Counted from the stretch's first letter, positions 44,801 through 54,736 are shown. The stretch: DNA of 64,000 nucleotides from an uncultured Opitutales bacterium (GCA_900545705.1 URAK01000005.1:83708-147707); one strand, 5' to 3'. Numbers and translations are program-made. The notes: generated by a model from the letters alone, not told the origin.

Positions 44801-45718
44801 CTATTCGTAAAGCCAAGTTGACAGATAGCGCGAGCCCGAATCCGGAATCAGCACTACTATCTTCTTTCCGGCGTTCTCCGGCCGCCTGCCGACTTCCATT
44901 GCGGCGTACAATGCGGCACCTGATGATATTCCCGAAAGTATGCCCTCCTTTTTTGCGAGCGTCCGCGCCGTGTCCCCCGCCTGCTCGGTAGTGACCCTGA
45001 ATACCTCGTCCACAACTTCCGGAAGATATATCCCGGGGACAAACCCCGCGCCTATCCCTTGCAATGCGTGCGGCCCCGGCTTGCCGCCGGAAAGCACGGG
45101 CGAATCTGCCGGCTCAACAGCGACGATTTTTACTTTCGGATTTAACGCCTTCAACGCTTTGCCGACCCCGCATACCGTCCCTCCGGTTCCAACTCCGGCC
45201 ACAAATATGTCGACTTCGCCGTCTGTGTCTTTCCAAATTTCCACGCCTGTCGTGCGCTCGTGGGCGTCGCGGTTTGCGGGATTCTCAAATTGCTGCGGTA
45301 TGAAAGAGCCCGGTATTTCGTCGCGCATCTGTTCGGCGCGCTCTATCGCACCCTTCATTCCCTTGGCGCCGTCGGTCAGTTCTAGCTCGGCTCCGTACGC
45401 CTTTAAAAACTTGCGCCGCTCTACGCTCATGGTGTCGGGCATTACGAGAATTACTCTGTATCCCTCGGCGGCGCCGACCATTGCCAAGCCTATGCCAGTG
45501 TTGCCGCTTGTGGGCTCGATTATTGTAGACCCCGCTTTTATCAGTCCACGCTTCTTGGCGTCTTCAAGCATGGCAAGCGCTGCGCGGTCTTTTACGGAGC
45601 CGGACGGATTGAAAAATTCAAGCTTCAAAATTATATCGGCTCCAGTGTCGTTCATTCTTGGAATGCGCACGAGCGGCGTGCCGCCTATGAGTTCGTTTAT
45701 CGACGATTTTATGTTCAT
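44801..45718 (-). CDS. cysK: Cysteine synthase A (O-acetylserine sulfhydrylase)
   Basis: A 305-residue PLP enzyme making cysteine from O-acetylserine and sulfide. The N-terminal INELIGGTPLVRI, PLP lysine in NPSGSVKDRAAL, TSGNTGIGLAM, the phosphate loop GVGTGGTVCGVG, the serine loop GISSGAAL and the C-terminal LIPDSGSRYLST are all present. It is near metY on the same strand, giving the cell both direct sulfhydrylation routes. Confidence 0.96.
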   Translation of the reverse strand: MNIKSSINELIGGTPLVRIPRMNDTGADIILKLEFFNPSGSVKDRAALAMLEDAKKRGLIKAGSTIIEPTSGNTGIGLAMVGAAEGYRVILVMPDTMSVERRKFLKAYGAELELTDGAKGMKGAIERAEQMRDEIPGSFIPQQFENPANRDAHERTTGVEIWKDTDGEVDIFVAGVGTGGTVCGVGKALKALNPKVKIVAVEPADSPVLSGGKPGPHALQGIGAGFVPGIYLPEVVDEVFRVTTEQAGDTARTLAKKEGILSGISSGAALYAAMEVGRRPENAGKKIVVLIPDSGSRYLSTWLYE

Positions 45719-46011
45719 TGCCTTTTCTATCCTTTCGCTTCGCCTTTATTTTTTCTTACGGAAGAAACGCCCTGTCAATAATCAAAAAAAACAGGGTTGT
45801 GCAAAAAAATAGGTTGGGCAGGGGGCGGAACCTTTGCAAAAAGTTAAATATTCCTAAGGTTCGGCTAAATTATGGCGATTTATTATTTATACAAGGCTAT
45901 CTAGAAGCCTGCCAAATTATTTATCTCCCGCGGGAGGCGTAGATTTAGCCGCCTGCGGATTTTTTTTATTTTTCAAATTATAGGCAATCCGCCGCAAAAA
46001 TACATTTTACC

Positions 46012-46608
46012 ATGAACGATATAGTTATACGCCCAGGCTCGGACGCGGAGTTCGACTCCGTATACGAGGATATGAAACTCCAGTTCCCATCGGAGGAATT
46101 GAAGCCAAAATGCGCATTCAAAAAAATGTTTTCAACGGGCGCTACAAAACTGATGCTCGCCGAGCGCGGCGGAAATATCGTCGGATACTTCATTTTCCAT
46201 TGTATCGGAGATATCGCAATGCTCGACCATATCGCCGTATTAAAACAGTTCCATTCCGGCGGAATCGGGACTGCCATTATAGACGCCATACGATGCCACT
46301 ACCCGGAGTTAAAGGGAATGTTCTTGGAGGTCGAGCCCGTTAATCCGTCGGATCCACAGACGGTAAGGCGCGCAGCTTTCTATAAAAAATGCGGACTATA
46401 TCAAGTCGACGTAAATTATCTTATGCCGGCTCCCGATAAAAAAACGGTCCCGATGGACGTCTGGTTTTTAAACAGCTCGTCTTTTAGCGGAACAATTTCA
46501 CCGGACGAAATTAAGGGGGCCATAAGAAAAATGTTCCCGCATATTTACGAAGTTTTTGAGGAAAGCATGCGGAAGTCCCTCGATAGCCTCGACTCTGCGC
46601 ACTCGTAA
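46012..46608 (+). CDS. GNAT-family N-acetyltransferase
   Basis: A 198-residue protein. The acetyl-CoA-binding segment VLKQFHSGGIGTAIIDAIR (residues 82-100) and the preceding DIAMLDHIAV strand are the GNAT core. The C-terminal 60 residues are an extra helical part with no recognised family. Targets are unknown; it lies 62 bases before dapA on the same strand, but this does not show a link to lysine synthesis. Confidence 0.8.
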   Translation: MNDIVIRPGSDAEFDSVYEDMKLQFPSEELKPKCAFKKMFSTGATKLMLAERGGNIVGYFIFHCIGDIAMLDHIAVLKQFHSGGIGTAIIDAIRCHYPELKGMFLEVEPVNPSDPQTVRRAAFYKKCGLYQVDVNYLMPAPDKKTVPMDVWFLNSSSFSGTISPDEIKGAIRKMFPHIYEVFEESMRKSLDSLDSAHS

Positions 46609-46670
46609 AAGCGGGGCGGCAAATGCATAAAATTCTTGCAACTTCCGCGCGCGGCAGCCACTATTGGGGC

Positions 46671-47555
46671 ATGCAAAATTTTTCAGGAGTATGGACTGCT
46701 CTCGTCACGCCCATGACGCCCGACGGCGTCGATTACGACGGACTTGAGCGGCTTGTCGAATCGCAAATCGCGGGCGGAGTCAGCGGGCTTGTCGCTGTCG
46801 GAACTACGGGCGAATGCCCGACGCTCGACGCAAAAGAGCATATCGACGTCATAAAATACGTCATAAAGGCGGCGGCGGGAAGGGTGCCGGTTTTTGCGGG
46901 TACAGGCTCAAATTGCACGCGCGAGGCTGTCGAGCTTACCGAAGAGTCGGACAAGGCGGGCGCCGACGGATTCCTCGTTGTCGCGCCCTACTACAACAAA
47001 CCATCGCAGGAAGGCGTATTCCTTCACATGAGCGAGCTTGCAAAGCGCACTTCTAAACCAATCATGCTCTATTCAATCCCCGGCAGGTGCGGCATCGAAA
47101 TTTCCAACGACACCGTCCTCCGCCTTAGAGACAAATACGACAACTTTTGCGTCCTGAAAGAGGCCGGCGGAAAAGTCGAAAAAGTCGCAGATTTGCGCAG
47201 CCGCGCCGACGGAAAAATCGACATTCTAAGCGGCGACGACGGCCTGACCGTAGACTTTATAAAGGCAGGCGCAAAGGGAGTAGTGAGCGTGGCTTCAAAC
47301 CTCGTTCCCGCAATAATGGTGGAGCTTGTAAACGCAGCACTCGCGGGAGATTGGGCAAAGGCCGAGTCAATAAACGCCAAAATGCACGGATTTTTCAAGG
47401 CTCTGTTTATCGAGCCGAATCCCGTTCCGGCAAAGACTGCAATGAAAATGGCGGGGCTAATAAAGGACGACTTCGTGCGCCTGCCGCTCTGCCATATGCG
47501 CGCGGAAAATGTCGAAATACTCAAACGCGAAATGATTAACGCAGGAATTTTATAA
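46671..47555 (+). CDS. dapA: 4-hydroxy-tetrahydrodipicolinate synthase DapA
   Basis: A 294-residue Schiff-base aldolase in lysine and peptidoglycan (diaminopimelate) synthesis. FSGVWTALVTPM, VGTTGECPTLD, VVAPYYNKPSQEG, the active-site Tyr in IMLYSIPGRCGIEI and the Lys in CVLKEAGG are present. An open frame reaches 46623, but family length and alignment favour the ATG at 46671. It is followed after 2 bases by dapB. Confidence 0.96.
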   Translation: MQNFSGVWTALVTPMTPDGVDYDGLERLVESQIAGGVSGLVAVGTTGECPTLDAKEHIDVIKYVIKAAAGRVPVFAGTGSNCTREAVELTEESDKAGADGFLVVAPYYNKPSQEGVFLHMSELAKRTSKPIMLYSIPGRCGIEISNDTVLRLRDKYDNFCVLKEAGGKVEKVADLRSRADGKIDILSGDDGLTVDFIKAGAKGVVSVASNLVPAIMVELVNAALAGDWAKAESINAKMHGFFKALFIEPNPVPAKTAMKMAGLIKDDFVRLPLCHMRAENVEILKREMINAGIL

Positions 47556-47557
47556 TT

Positions 47558-48295
47558 ATGCCCGTAAAGATATTGTTAAACGGCTCAAACGGCAGAATGG
47601 GCCGCGCCATAAGCGATTCCGCCGCCGAGTGCGGCTGCGAAATAGCCGCCGCGTGCGACATAGGCTCGCGCCCGGAGGATTTTATTGAAAACTGCGATGT
47701 CGCAGTGGATTTCTCTTTCCGCGAGGCTACCGCAGCCCTTGCAGAACTTTGCGCAAAATATGGGAAACCGCTCGTAATCGGCACAACAGGCCATACCCCG
47801 GAACAGCGCGCTCAAATTGAAAATTTTTCCAAAATTATACCGATAGTTTGGGCCGGCAACTATTCGCTCGGGGTAAACCTTCTAAACCACCTCGCAAAAA
47901 TCGCGGCGACAACCCTTGATGAGTCGTACGATATCGAGATTGTTGAAATGCACCACCGCCATAAAAAAGACGCTCCGAGCGGCACTGCCGAAAAATTGAA
48001 GGAGATTGTATGCGCATGCCGCAATGTCGGCGAAGATAAAGTTTGCTACGGCAGGCACGGACAGGTCGGCGAAAGGCCTGTCGGGGAAATCGGGGTTCAC
48101 GCCCTGCGCGGCGGCAGCGTTGTTGGCGACCATACTGTGATTTTTGCGGCGGACGGCGAAAGGCTCGAGCTCGCCCACAAGGCTGCCGACAGAAAAGTAT
48201 TCGCAAAGGGCGCATTGCGCGCGGCAAAATGGCTTGCGGAAGCTAAGCGCGCACCGAAAATTTACGGTATGGAAACTGTCCTCTTCGGAGAATAG
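47558..48295 (+). CDS. dapB: 4-hydroxy-tetrahydrodipicolinate reductase DapB
   Basis: A 245-residue NAD(P)H-dependent reductase. The GSNGRMGRAI nucleotide motif near the start, VIGTTGHTPEQ, NYSLGVNLL, and the catalytic HHRHKKDAPSGTA are clear. It uses the product of DapA. Its AGGA is only weakly placed before the start. A terminator follows the gene. Confidence 0.96.
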   Translation: MPVKILLNGSNGRMGRAISDSAAECGCEIAAACDIGSRPEDFIENCDVAVDFSFREATAALAELCAKYGKPLVIGTTGHTPEQRAQIENFSKIIPIVWAGNYSLGVNLLNHLAKIAATTLDESYDIEIVEMHHRHKKDAPSGTAEKLKEIVCACRNVGEDKVCYGRHGQVGERPVGEIGVHALRGGSVVGDHTVIFAADGERLELAHKAADRKVFAKGALRAAKWLAEAKRAPKIYGMETVLFGE

Positions 48296-48314
48296 CCCGA
48301 ATATTTTATGCTCG

Positions 48315-48346
48315 AAAAAAAAACCGGATTCTATCCGGTTTTTTTA
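48315..48346 (+). terminator. Rho-independent terminator after dapB
   Basis: AACCGGAT (48322-48329) pairs with ATCCGGTT (48333-48340), flanked by A-run and T-run; it may work both ways. Confidence 0.85.
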
Positions 48347-48623
48347 TGCTATTTTTTATCTCGTTTTTCTTCTAAAAAATCTGCTTTGTTTTTTTAACTT
48401 CATGTGCGGCTTTCTCACGTGTTTTTTATTCGTGTTAAAAAAACGGAAAATTTTTAATATATTGCAAAATGCGCACCCGATAAAAAAACTGCTATCAGCT
48501 AGAATTTTAAGCTTTTGATCCGTAATAAAAAAATCTGCCGACTGACTTGGCGCGCCAAAATAAAAATATTTTTAGCCGAAAAAATTGTGAGATTTCTGTC
48601 TGCGGCGCCGCTTGCAAAATCGC
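48347..48623. other. AT-rich intergenic region
   Basis: About 280 bases between two terminators pointing at each other. No gene recognised. Confidence 0.4.
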
Positions 48624-48666
48624 AAAAAAAAACGCCGAAGCTCCCCCGCTTGGGAACGCTTCGGCG
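48624..48666 (-). terminator. Rho-independent terminator after the GH106 gene
   Basis: CGCCGAAGC (48633-48641) pairs with GCTTCGGCG (48658-48666), with TCCC/GGGA inside the loop. The A-run 48624-48632 is the T-run for minus-strand RNA. It lies 15 bases after the GH106 stop. Confidence 0.92.
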
Positions 48667-48681
48667 CCGTCTCAAAAGCAA

Positions 48682-51471
48682 TTACTTCACAATCTTTACA
48701 GGTCCAAGTAGCCCCGATTCGGACAACTTTTCCTCGGAGGCAAATCCAGAATAGACTGTGTTCGTGCGCTTGCCGGGGTATAGGCGCATATTGCTCTTTG
48801 TGTACCTTTTGCCTTCAGGCAGGGCTGCGTCGCCTATAAGGCGGTTCTCCCATGTATTGGCAACTTTTATTTCAAGCGAATTTACCCCTTCCTTAGCAGC
48901 CGAAGATATATCGACCTCCCACGGGGGCGTCCATGCAGTTCCGCAGTATTTGCCGTTTACAAACACTTGCGCCGCAACACAAACTTTCCCGAGATTTATG
49001 TAAAGCGGTGATTTTAACGCACCCTTCGGCAGCTTGAAGGAGTTCTTGTAGACAGCCGTTCCTGAGAAATATTTTATACCCTTGTCCTGGGACTCGTTCC
49101 ACGGTGAGAGTTCCTTAAACACCGCTTTCGCAGGCGCGCCCATCCCGCTTTCAAATTCGACTTCCCAAGGAGTGTCGATTTCCGCGACTTTACCATTATG
49201 CGCGCGCACCTTGCCGTCGGGGCTCTCGCCGCCGCGGAACACTACGAACATCGAACCGTTCTCGCCGAGGTCAAGCTCAACTTCCGTGCGCCCGTCGGTA
49301 GTCTTGTATGATGCCGACGGCGACTTTACCGAGCCGTCCATCGGATCCCACAAAACGGGAGTTCCCGGATTGTTAAACACTACATTGTCTTTGCCGGACC
49401 CCATCACAAAGTATATGTCTGTCTCGCCAACCCGCCTATGGGTGAATAGAAATTTCGTCTGGGCGTCGGGTTTCAACTTTGAAAATATTTCCGAGGGCTT
49501 TTTTGCAGAATCGAAAAGCTGCTTTCCAAGCTTTACGCTTTCTTCGTCGTCGCCGCCAAGCCCCGCAACGCCGGCAGGGCGCTTTCCGACAGCCGCAACT
49601 GGAAGCCCCGCTGCCTGAAGCTCTATTATCTTCGCAAGCGCTTCCGACGAGACAAGCGGAGACTCCAAGTCAACTATAAGCGCCGAGTATTCCTTCCCGG
49701 CCCCAAAGCTCAATTTGCCACCCTCGACTTTCGCGCGGTTTAGGAGGACATCGTTGTTTACTATGTCGTAAGTTATGCCTTCGGGTATTTTAAGCTCAGC
49801 GTTTTTGAACGGTTTGTCGCGCCAGCCGCTCCAATGCTGGTAGGGCATATCGCCAGTGTATACGCATATGTCGGACACGCTCGCGCCCTTTGTGAGCATG
49901 TATTGGCAGCGCGATATGTAGTCTATAAATGGTCCCGCCATATCGTGCCATGTGACGTTCCCGTTTATATGCGTTCCCGCAAAATACTCTATTCCGGGGC
50001 GGCCAAACTCTTTCGGAGACGCCGTAAACGTATGCCATATTATCATGTTCGCGCCGTCCGCAAAAGAATTGTCAGCCGTAATTTTCAATATCGCAGGGTA
50101 TGAAGACCAATGCCGGTTCATGTGGGTGAAGGCTTCTACCGCAGCGCGGCTCTTCCCGTAGATATTTGCTGTATTGGCTATCGGTTTTACAAGATACCTT
50201 CCGCACCTCTCGCCGCCAAACTGTGTTCCGACCCAAAATTCCCCTTGCGGAATATCGTTGACTGAAAGGTATTCCAGCTGGTCGGCTTCACCGAATACGG
50301 GTGCCGTGCGTATCCAAGGCCCGCCGGATTCAGAATGCCATTTCAACCCGTCGGCTCGCGACAGCTCGGCCATGTTGTCGTAGAAATTCACTTTAAACGC
50401 CTTGTTGCGAGCGCGGCGGAAGTCTGTCATAAACTTGTCGGACGCTTCTTTGCCGCCTATGCGGAATCCCGCGAGAATCGGCATATATTTCTTTATGTCG
50501 TAGCCGGCAAATTTTTCAAAATCTTCGGAGAAGTTCGGCGACCATGTGGGAACCGCCCCCTCCCAACTTACGCTGTAAAAATATTTGAGCGTGCTGCCGT
50601 ACAGTTTCCCAAGGTCCTTCTTTAAGGCGCCTGCCATGCGCTTGTAATGCCCGGCTACTGCATTCGCATCGAGAACGTCAACATCGTATTCGTGCCCGTC
50701 GAAAGTCGTGTAGGCAAAACGTATGTCAGCCCATTGCCCGTCCGAGGGAACTTCCCACGATTTCTTGCCGCTTATGTCGACGCTTTCAAGGGCGTTCCTC
50801 AAATCCTTTATGCCCTCTTTGTCAGTGCGCTTGCCGGAAGTTGCCTCCATGGAGTACAGGCCGTCGCCGGCGTTTAGCCAATTTTCATTCGGGGAAAGTT
50901 TTTGCCCGTCGTAACGAACTGCGAAGCGCGCAACTTCCCAAAAATATTTTCTGCCATCGGGCTTGTCGTACGAAAGTTCTGCCTTTCCGCTCTTTAACGG
51001 CGTTATTCTACATATGAGCCTCTTGGGGGCGTCGGCGCCGACTTCCCACGGACCTTTGAGCCTTCCGGCGCAGCTGCTTAGGTTTGCGCTCGCTGTCAGA
51101 CCGAGCTTTGCGGCTTCCTCCATTGCAAACGCAAAATTTTTCCTCCATGTCTCGTCCATGAATTCGCATTTCGGCTTAGGGTACAGCAGATGCCGGGAGT
51201 CCTCCCAGTATCCGCGCGCGTCGAACAGCAAAAAGCCTCCGAAACCGAGTTTTTTCATGTCGGCGAGGTCTTTTTTTATCGTTTCTTTGTCGACGTGCCC
51301 GTTTACCCACCACCAGTAGCACCATGGCTGCGACTCCCTTGGCGGGGCTTTGAATGCCGCCTTATCCAAAGGCTTTTCTGAAATTTTCGTTTCCCCCTTG
51401 TCTGCGCAGGTGCATGAACAAAGCAGAAGAGCGCAGATTGCAAATATGAAGCTAATGTGTTTCATTCGCAC
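48682..51471 (-). CDS. GH106-like alpha-L-rhamnosidase lipoprotein
   Basis: A 929-residue exported protein. A signal peptide with a lipobox-like LCSC (Cys near residue 20) suggests a lipoprotein. The first domain begins ESQPWCYWWWVNGHVDKETI, followed by DLADMKKLGFGGFLLFDA and later DGLKWHSESGGPW and a long C-terminal beta-domain, as in GH106 alpha-L-rhamnosidases. These act on plant pectic rhamnogalacturonan or other rhamnosides. The C-terminal WEVEFESGMGAP...FVNGKYCGTAWTPPWEVDIS is a galactose-binding-like fold. It stands alone on the minus strand, so the polysaccharide cannot be inferred from neighbours. Confidence 0.82.
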   Translation of the reverse strand: MRMKHISFIFAICALLLCSCTCADKGETKISEKPLDKAAFKAPPRESQPWCYWWWVNGHVDKETIKKDLADMKKLGFGGFLLFDARGYWEDSRHLLYPKPKCEFMDETWRKNFAFAMEEAAKLGLTASANLSSCAGRLKGPWEVGADAPKRLICRITPLKSGKAELSYDKPDGRKYFWEVARFAVRYDGQKLSPNENWLNAGDGLYSMEATSGKRTDKEGIKDLRNALESVDISGKKSWEVPSDGQWADIRFAYTTFDGHEYDVDVLDANAVAGHYKRMAGALKKDLGKLYGSTLKYFYSVSWEGAVPTWSPNFSEDFEKFAGYDIKKYMPILAGFRIGGKEASDKFMTDFRRARNKAFKVNFYDNMAELSRADGLKWHSESGGPWIRTAPVFGEADQLEYLSVNDIPQGEFWVGTQFGGERCGRYLVKPIANTANIYGKSRAAVEAFTHMNRHWSSYPAILKITADNSFADGANMIIWHTFTASPKEFGRPGIEYFAGTHINGNVTWHDMAGPFIDYISRCQYMLTKGASVSDICVYTGDMPYQHWSGWRDKPFKNAELKIPEGITYDIVNNDVLLNRAKVEGGKLSFGAGKEYSALIVDLESPLVSSEALAKIIELQAAGLPVAAVGKRPAGVAGLGGDDEESVKLGKQLFDSAKKPSEIFSKLKPDAQTKFLFTHRRVGETDIYFVMGSGKDNVVFNNPGTPVLWDPMDGSVKSPSASYKTTDGRTEVELDLGENGSMFVVFRGGESPDGKVRAHNGKVAEIDTPWEVEFESGMGAPAKAVFKELSPWNESQDKGIKYFSGTAVYKNSFKLPKGALKSPLYINLGKVCVAAQVFVNGKYCGTAWTPPWEVDISSAAKEGVNSLEIKVANTWENRLIGDAALPEGKRYTKSNMRLYPGKRTNTVYSGFASEEKLSESGLLGPVKIVK

Positions 51472-51732
51472 AAACCTAAGTTAACGCTCTAACTTTGTCA
51501 AGCGCCTTATTCCTGCGTGCTCTCAATACCTGAATTTGTATGCCAATATCGCATTCCCTTTCCCCATTGGTATTGTAAAAAAAAATATTCCATCACTTGT
51601 CAGGCTTGCGGCATTTCCTAATTATAAAAATAAAGTAAAATTTCCGCGTCTTTCAAATATGTCTGCGTTTTTTGCGCGCTACCCTCAAAATATGTTTGCG
51701 CTCCCGAAGCAATTTGGAAAAATAAAAAATGA

Positions 51733-52638
51733 ATGAATGGTTATGTAGTGGCGAGATTGCAAGGCGGTATGGGCAACCAGATGTTCGAATACGCCTTCGC
51801 CCGCGCCTTGTCTTTGCGCGGGGGAATGGACTTGTTTATTGATACGGCAGGTCTCAATCCAAAAAAACATTCAGGTTTCTCTCTCGACCGATTTGAAATA
51901 AGCGCAAAATTTGTGGATAAAGACCGTAAAAACGCGGTGATTACCCCTCACTTTGAATTTAAACGCAGATTGTATAAAGCCCTCAAAATACCTTACAAGC
52001 TCTCGGCATCGCACATTCGGGAAAAATCGTTCGGCTTTGAGCCGACATACCGGCAAATAAAAACATCGTGCTATTTGGAGGGGCTATGGCAGAGCGAAAA
52101 ATATTTTTCCGATTTCTCTGCGCAAATATCTGAGGAATTTAAGTTTAAGGACGAAGATTCCCTAATGCGCCACCCGCTTTTTGAGCAAATAAAAAATTCC
52201 AATTCCGTAGCGGTGCACGTTCGCCGCGGGGATTATGTCTCAAAGCCAAAGTACCGCAAAATTCTGTACGTCTGCCGAAAAAAATATTACGAAAATGCGC
52301 TGAATTTTATATCAGAACGCGTCGAAAACGCGCGCTTCTTCGTAGCTTCCGACGACCCCAAATGGGTTCGCGAAAACTTTGAAGGCAAAAACATCACTTT
52401 TATAGAACCTTCGGGGCATTTTGAGGATTTTTATCTCATGAGCCAATGCAGGCACGCGGTTATTTCAAACAGCACTTTCAGCTGGTGGAGCGCATGGCTT
52501 GGCGAAATGCGCGACCATAATAGAATTATTGCCGCGCCAGATGTCTGGTTTACGCCTCAATCAAAAATAAATTTTTCCGATATTATACCTAATAGATGGA
52601 TAAAACTTCCGACAGGCTGCGGCTCCGCGGACACTTAG
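51733..52638 (+). CDS. GT11-family glycosyltransferase (alpha-1,2-fucosyltransferase-like)
   Basis: A 301-residue GT-B glycosyltransferase. Motif I LQGGMGNQMFEYAFARAL near residue 9, the central VAVHVRRGDYV and the C-terminal ISNSTFSWWSAWL are characteristic of GT11 alpha-1,2-fucosyltransferases. The enzyme would add fucose to a surface glycan (O-antigen or capsule). No nucleotide-fucose synthesis or other glycan genes lie next to it; it is a solitary transferase. A short gap separates it from the envelope cluster downstream, and it may share that cluster's transcription. Confidence 0.85.
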   Translation: MNGYVVARLQGGMGNQMFEYAFARALSLRGGMDLFIDTAGLNPKKHSGFSLDRFEISAKFVDKDRKNAVITPHFEFKRRLYKALKIPYKLSASHIREKSFGFEPTYRQIKTSCYLEGLWQSEKYFSDFSAQISEEFKFKDEDSLMRHPLFEQIKNSNSVAVHVRRGDYVSKPKYRKILYVCRKKYYENALNFISERVENARFFVASDDPKWVRENFEGKNITFIEPSGHFEDFYLMSQCRHAVISNSTFSWWSAWLGEMRDHNRIIAAPDVWFTPQSKINFSDIIPNRWIKLPTGCGSADT

Positions 52639-52683
52639 CGAAACTTTCTATAATAAAAGCCGTTTCTCAATGGTGAAATACTT

Positions 52684-53814
52684 ATGCTAAAACTATCAAA
52701 AATCTCCGCGATTGCCGCCGTGGCGCTCGCCCCGTTGCTCGCTCTCTGCGCTGCGGGCAATCAGACCGAACCCGCCAAAGGCTCGGAAAAGCTCAAAATA
52801 GCGGTCTTTGTGCGCAATATGACCGACGACAAATCTATCGACTCGCGCCTCGGAGGTTTCGCCGCGTCAATCTCAGCCAACCTAAATGCACTCGGCTTCT
52901 CGACGGTTGACGAAGCACTCGCGCTAAAATCCCTCAAAGAATATTCGGGAGGACAAAATTCAGCGCGCCTTAACGCCAATATATTCGACGGAGCCTCCGC
53001 CGCAAGAATCGCAGAATATGCAGGCGCAAACCGCGTGCTGTCGGTGGCGGTAGTTTCGCTCGGGCGGGAAACGCGCTCTTTCGACGGTTATGGCGTAAAG
53101 ACAAAAGTCGAAGCCTTCACTCTGCGCACGTCAAGCTCGCTCTTTGGAAAGGACGGTTCGGGCGAAACGGGAATAAACGCCGATGCGTCTTTTGAAATGC
53201 GCTCGGGCGGCGCGCTTAAAGTGTCGGAAAGCGATATCCTGGGCCGCCTTTTATCGTCTGCGGCAAAAACGCTCGCGGACGGCATTTCCTCTAAAATCGA
53301 AAACGTATCGAGCAGCGAAGCCGACAGAAAGCTTTACGAAATCAATTTGAAGTTTGCAATAGAGCAACTGCAATTCCCAATGCTGAAAATGGTCTCTTAC
53401 GGCAAATACGAGCTCACCACCCAGACTTACCCCGCGAGCCTATCGACTGCAACTGTCCGCATCGACGGCGCCGCCGTCACGGTCTCCTCTGCGGGTGGCG
53501 CGCGAAAGATTGCCCTCCCAAAAGGAATACACACAATCTCCGCAGACATACCGGGATTCGTAAAAGTAGAGGAGTCGATTTTCGTGGACGGCTCAAATTC
53601 CCCGTCGGAATTTGTGGTGTCGCTCACTCCGGACGACTCAACCGCCGCTCGCTGGAAAAACGATATGAAGTTCGTCCAGTCCATAGTGGACTCCGCTGTG
53701 AAATCTGACTCAAAGCTCATCATCAGCGAAGCCGAAGCCGAAAAACTAAAAGGCATCGCCGAGACTTTCAAAAAATCTAACATCACAATAGATCTCGGAT
53801 TCGGAAACAAATAA
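52684..53814 (+). CDS. Exported CsgG/PEGA-like protein of unknown function
   Basis: A 376-residue exported protein with an uncleaved-or-cleaved signal peptide (hydrophobic core about residues 8-24). Residues 35-170 have alternating strands and helices that look like the LpoB/CsgG N-terminal fold (KLKIAVFVRNMTDDKS...). Residues 250-330 resemble a PEGA beta-sandwich (ATVRIDGAAVTVS...GIHTISADIPGFVKVEES). The C-terminal part is helical. No named family is certain. The next gene, a CsgG-like protein, begins only 2 bases downstream, so this is the first gene of the envelope cluster. The functional guess is periplasmic or outer-membrane assembly; no catalytic residues are visible. Confidence 0.45.
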   Translation: MLKLSKISAIAAVALAPLLALCAAGNQTEPAKGSEKLKIAVFVRNMTDDKSIDSRLGGFAASISANLNALGFSTVDEALALKSLKEYSGGQNSARLNANIFDGASAARIAEYAGANRVLSVAVVSLGRETRSFDGYGVKTKVEAFTLRTSSSLFGKDGSGETGINADASFEMRSGGALKVSESDILGRLLSSAAKTLADGISSKIENVSSSEADRKLYEINLKFAIEQLQFPMLKMVSYGKYELTTQTYPASLSTATVRIDGAAVTVSSAGGARKIALPKGIHTISADIPGFVKVEESIFVDGSNSPSEFVVSLTPDDSTAARWKNDMKFVQSIVDSAVKSDSKLIISEAEAEKLKGIAETFKKSNITIDLGFGNK

Positions 53815-53816
53815 TT

Positions 53817-54722
53817 ATGAAAAAATTTATATGCCTCTTGCTTTCCGCCGCCTGCTTGGCAACCGCACAATTTTCAAACGCCCAGCAGCCCCCGCAAAAA
53901 AAGACCGTGGCAGTTGTTAAAATCTCGGCGACTGACGCCGCAAAAAAACTGGCGGAAGCCCAGGGCGGGGGGCTATCGCTGCAGTCGGTGTCGGAGTCGC
54001 TCGAATCGAATATTGTTTCGGCTCTGCAAAACTCCCGCAAGTTTCAGATACTTACGCGCTCAGACCTCCCGGAGGCCATGAAGGAGGCAGACTTCGCAAA
54101 TTCAGGCAATTCGGCCGGCTCTAAGAACTTCTCATTCAAGGGCGCAGACTATATTCTTACTGTCAAAATTAACGATTTCCAAGACTATATTAAAACTGCC
54201 AACTTTGCGCTGCTCGGAAAAAGCGCGCAAAAGCGAATGTTGCGTTTGAATGCTGTGGCAAACATAATAGACTCATCGACGGGCGCAGTCGTAGAATCCG
54301 CAAATTTGGAAGTATCTGATGCCGATATTTCAGATCTCGACTCCGGAGTCCGCGAAAACTCCAACCTAAACCAGGAGTTGCTGCCCAAGCTCTCAAAAGC
54401 TCTCGCCGACAAAATTGCTGAGCGCGTCACAGAAGTGGCTTTCCCCGCAAAAGTGGTGGCAAAAACCGGCTCCACCGTCACTGTCAACCGCGGCGACGGC
54501 ACCTCTATAAAAGTGGGTGACATCTACGACGTTTATGCGCTCTCGGGGGATTTGATAGATCCAGACACGGGCGAGAACTTGGGCTCAGAGGAAATTGCAG
54601 TCGGGAAAGTCGAAATTATTGCAATTCGCCCAAAATTCTCCCAGGCGCGCGCAATAAAGGATAACGGAATTGCCCGCGGCCACATTCTGCGCAAATCGCA
54701 AGCCCAATCCGAGCGAGACTGA
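53817..54722 (+). CDS. CsgG-like outer-membrane assembly protein
   Basis: A 301-residue exported protein. A signal peptide (MKKFICLLLSAACLATAQ) precedes segments KTVAVVKISATDAA, VSESLESNIVSALQNSRKFQILTRSDL and DYILTVKINDFQD, the domain pattern of CsgG and its relatives. Curli CsgG makes a nonameric secretion pore in the outer membrane. Here the membrane-inserting regions are not clear to me, and the protein may be a periplasmic CsgG-fold relative. It sits between the PEGA-like gene and the COG3014-like lipoprotein gene, and no curli subunit (CsgA/CsgB-type repeat) gene is seen. Confidence 0.6.
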   Translation: MKKFICLLLSAACLATAQFSNAQQPPQKKTVAVVKISATDAAKKLAEAQGGGLSLQSVSESLESNIVSALQNSRKFQILTRSDLPEAMKEADFANSGNSAGSKNFSFKGADYILTVKINDFQDYIKTANFALLGKSAQKRMLRLNAVANIIDSSTGAVVESANLEVSDADISDLDSGVRENSNLNQELLPKLSKALADKIAERVTEVAFPAKVVAKTGSTVTVNRGDGTSIKVGDIYDVYALSGDLIDPDTGENLGSEEIAVGKVEIIAIRPKFSQARAIKDNGIARGHILRKSQAQSERD

Positions 54723-54736
54723 TTCCCTATAGCCGA

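Noticed and set aside
45719..46011. CTCCCGCGGGAG palindrome at 45925-45936 upstream of the GNAT gene as an operator
   Set aside because: A single short palindrome with no second copy and no regulator gene nearby; could be a small hairpin.
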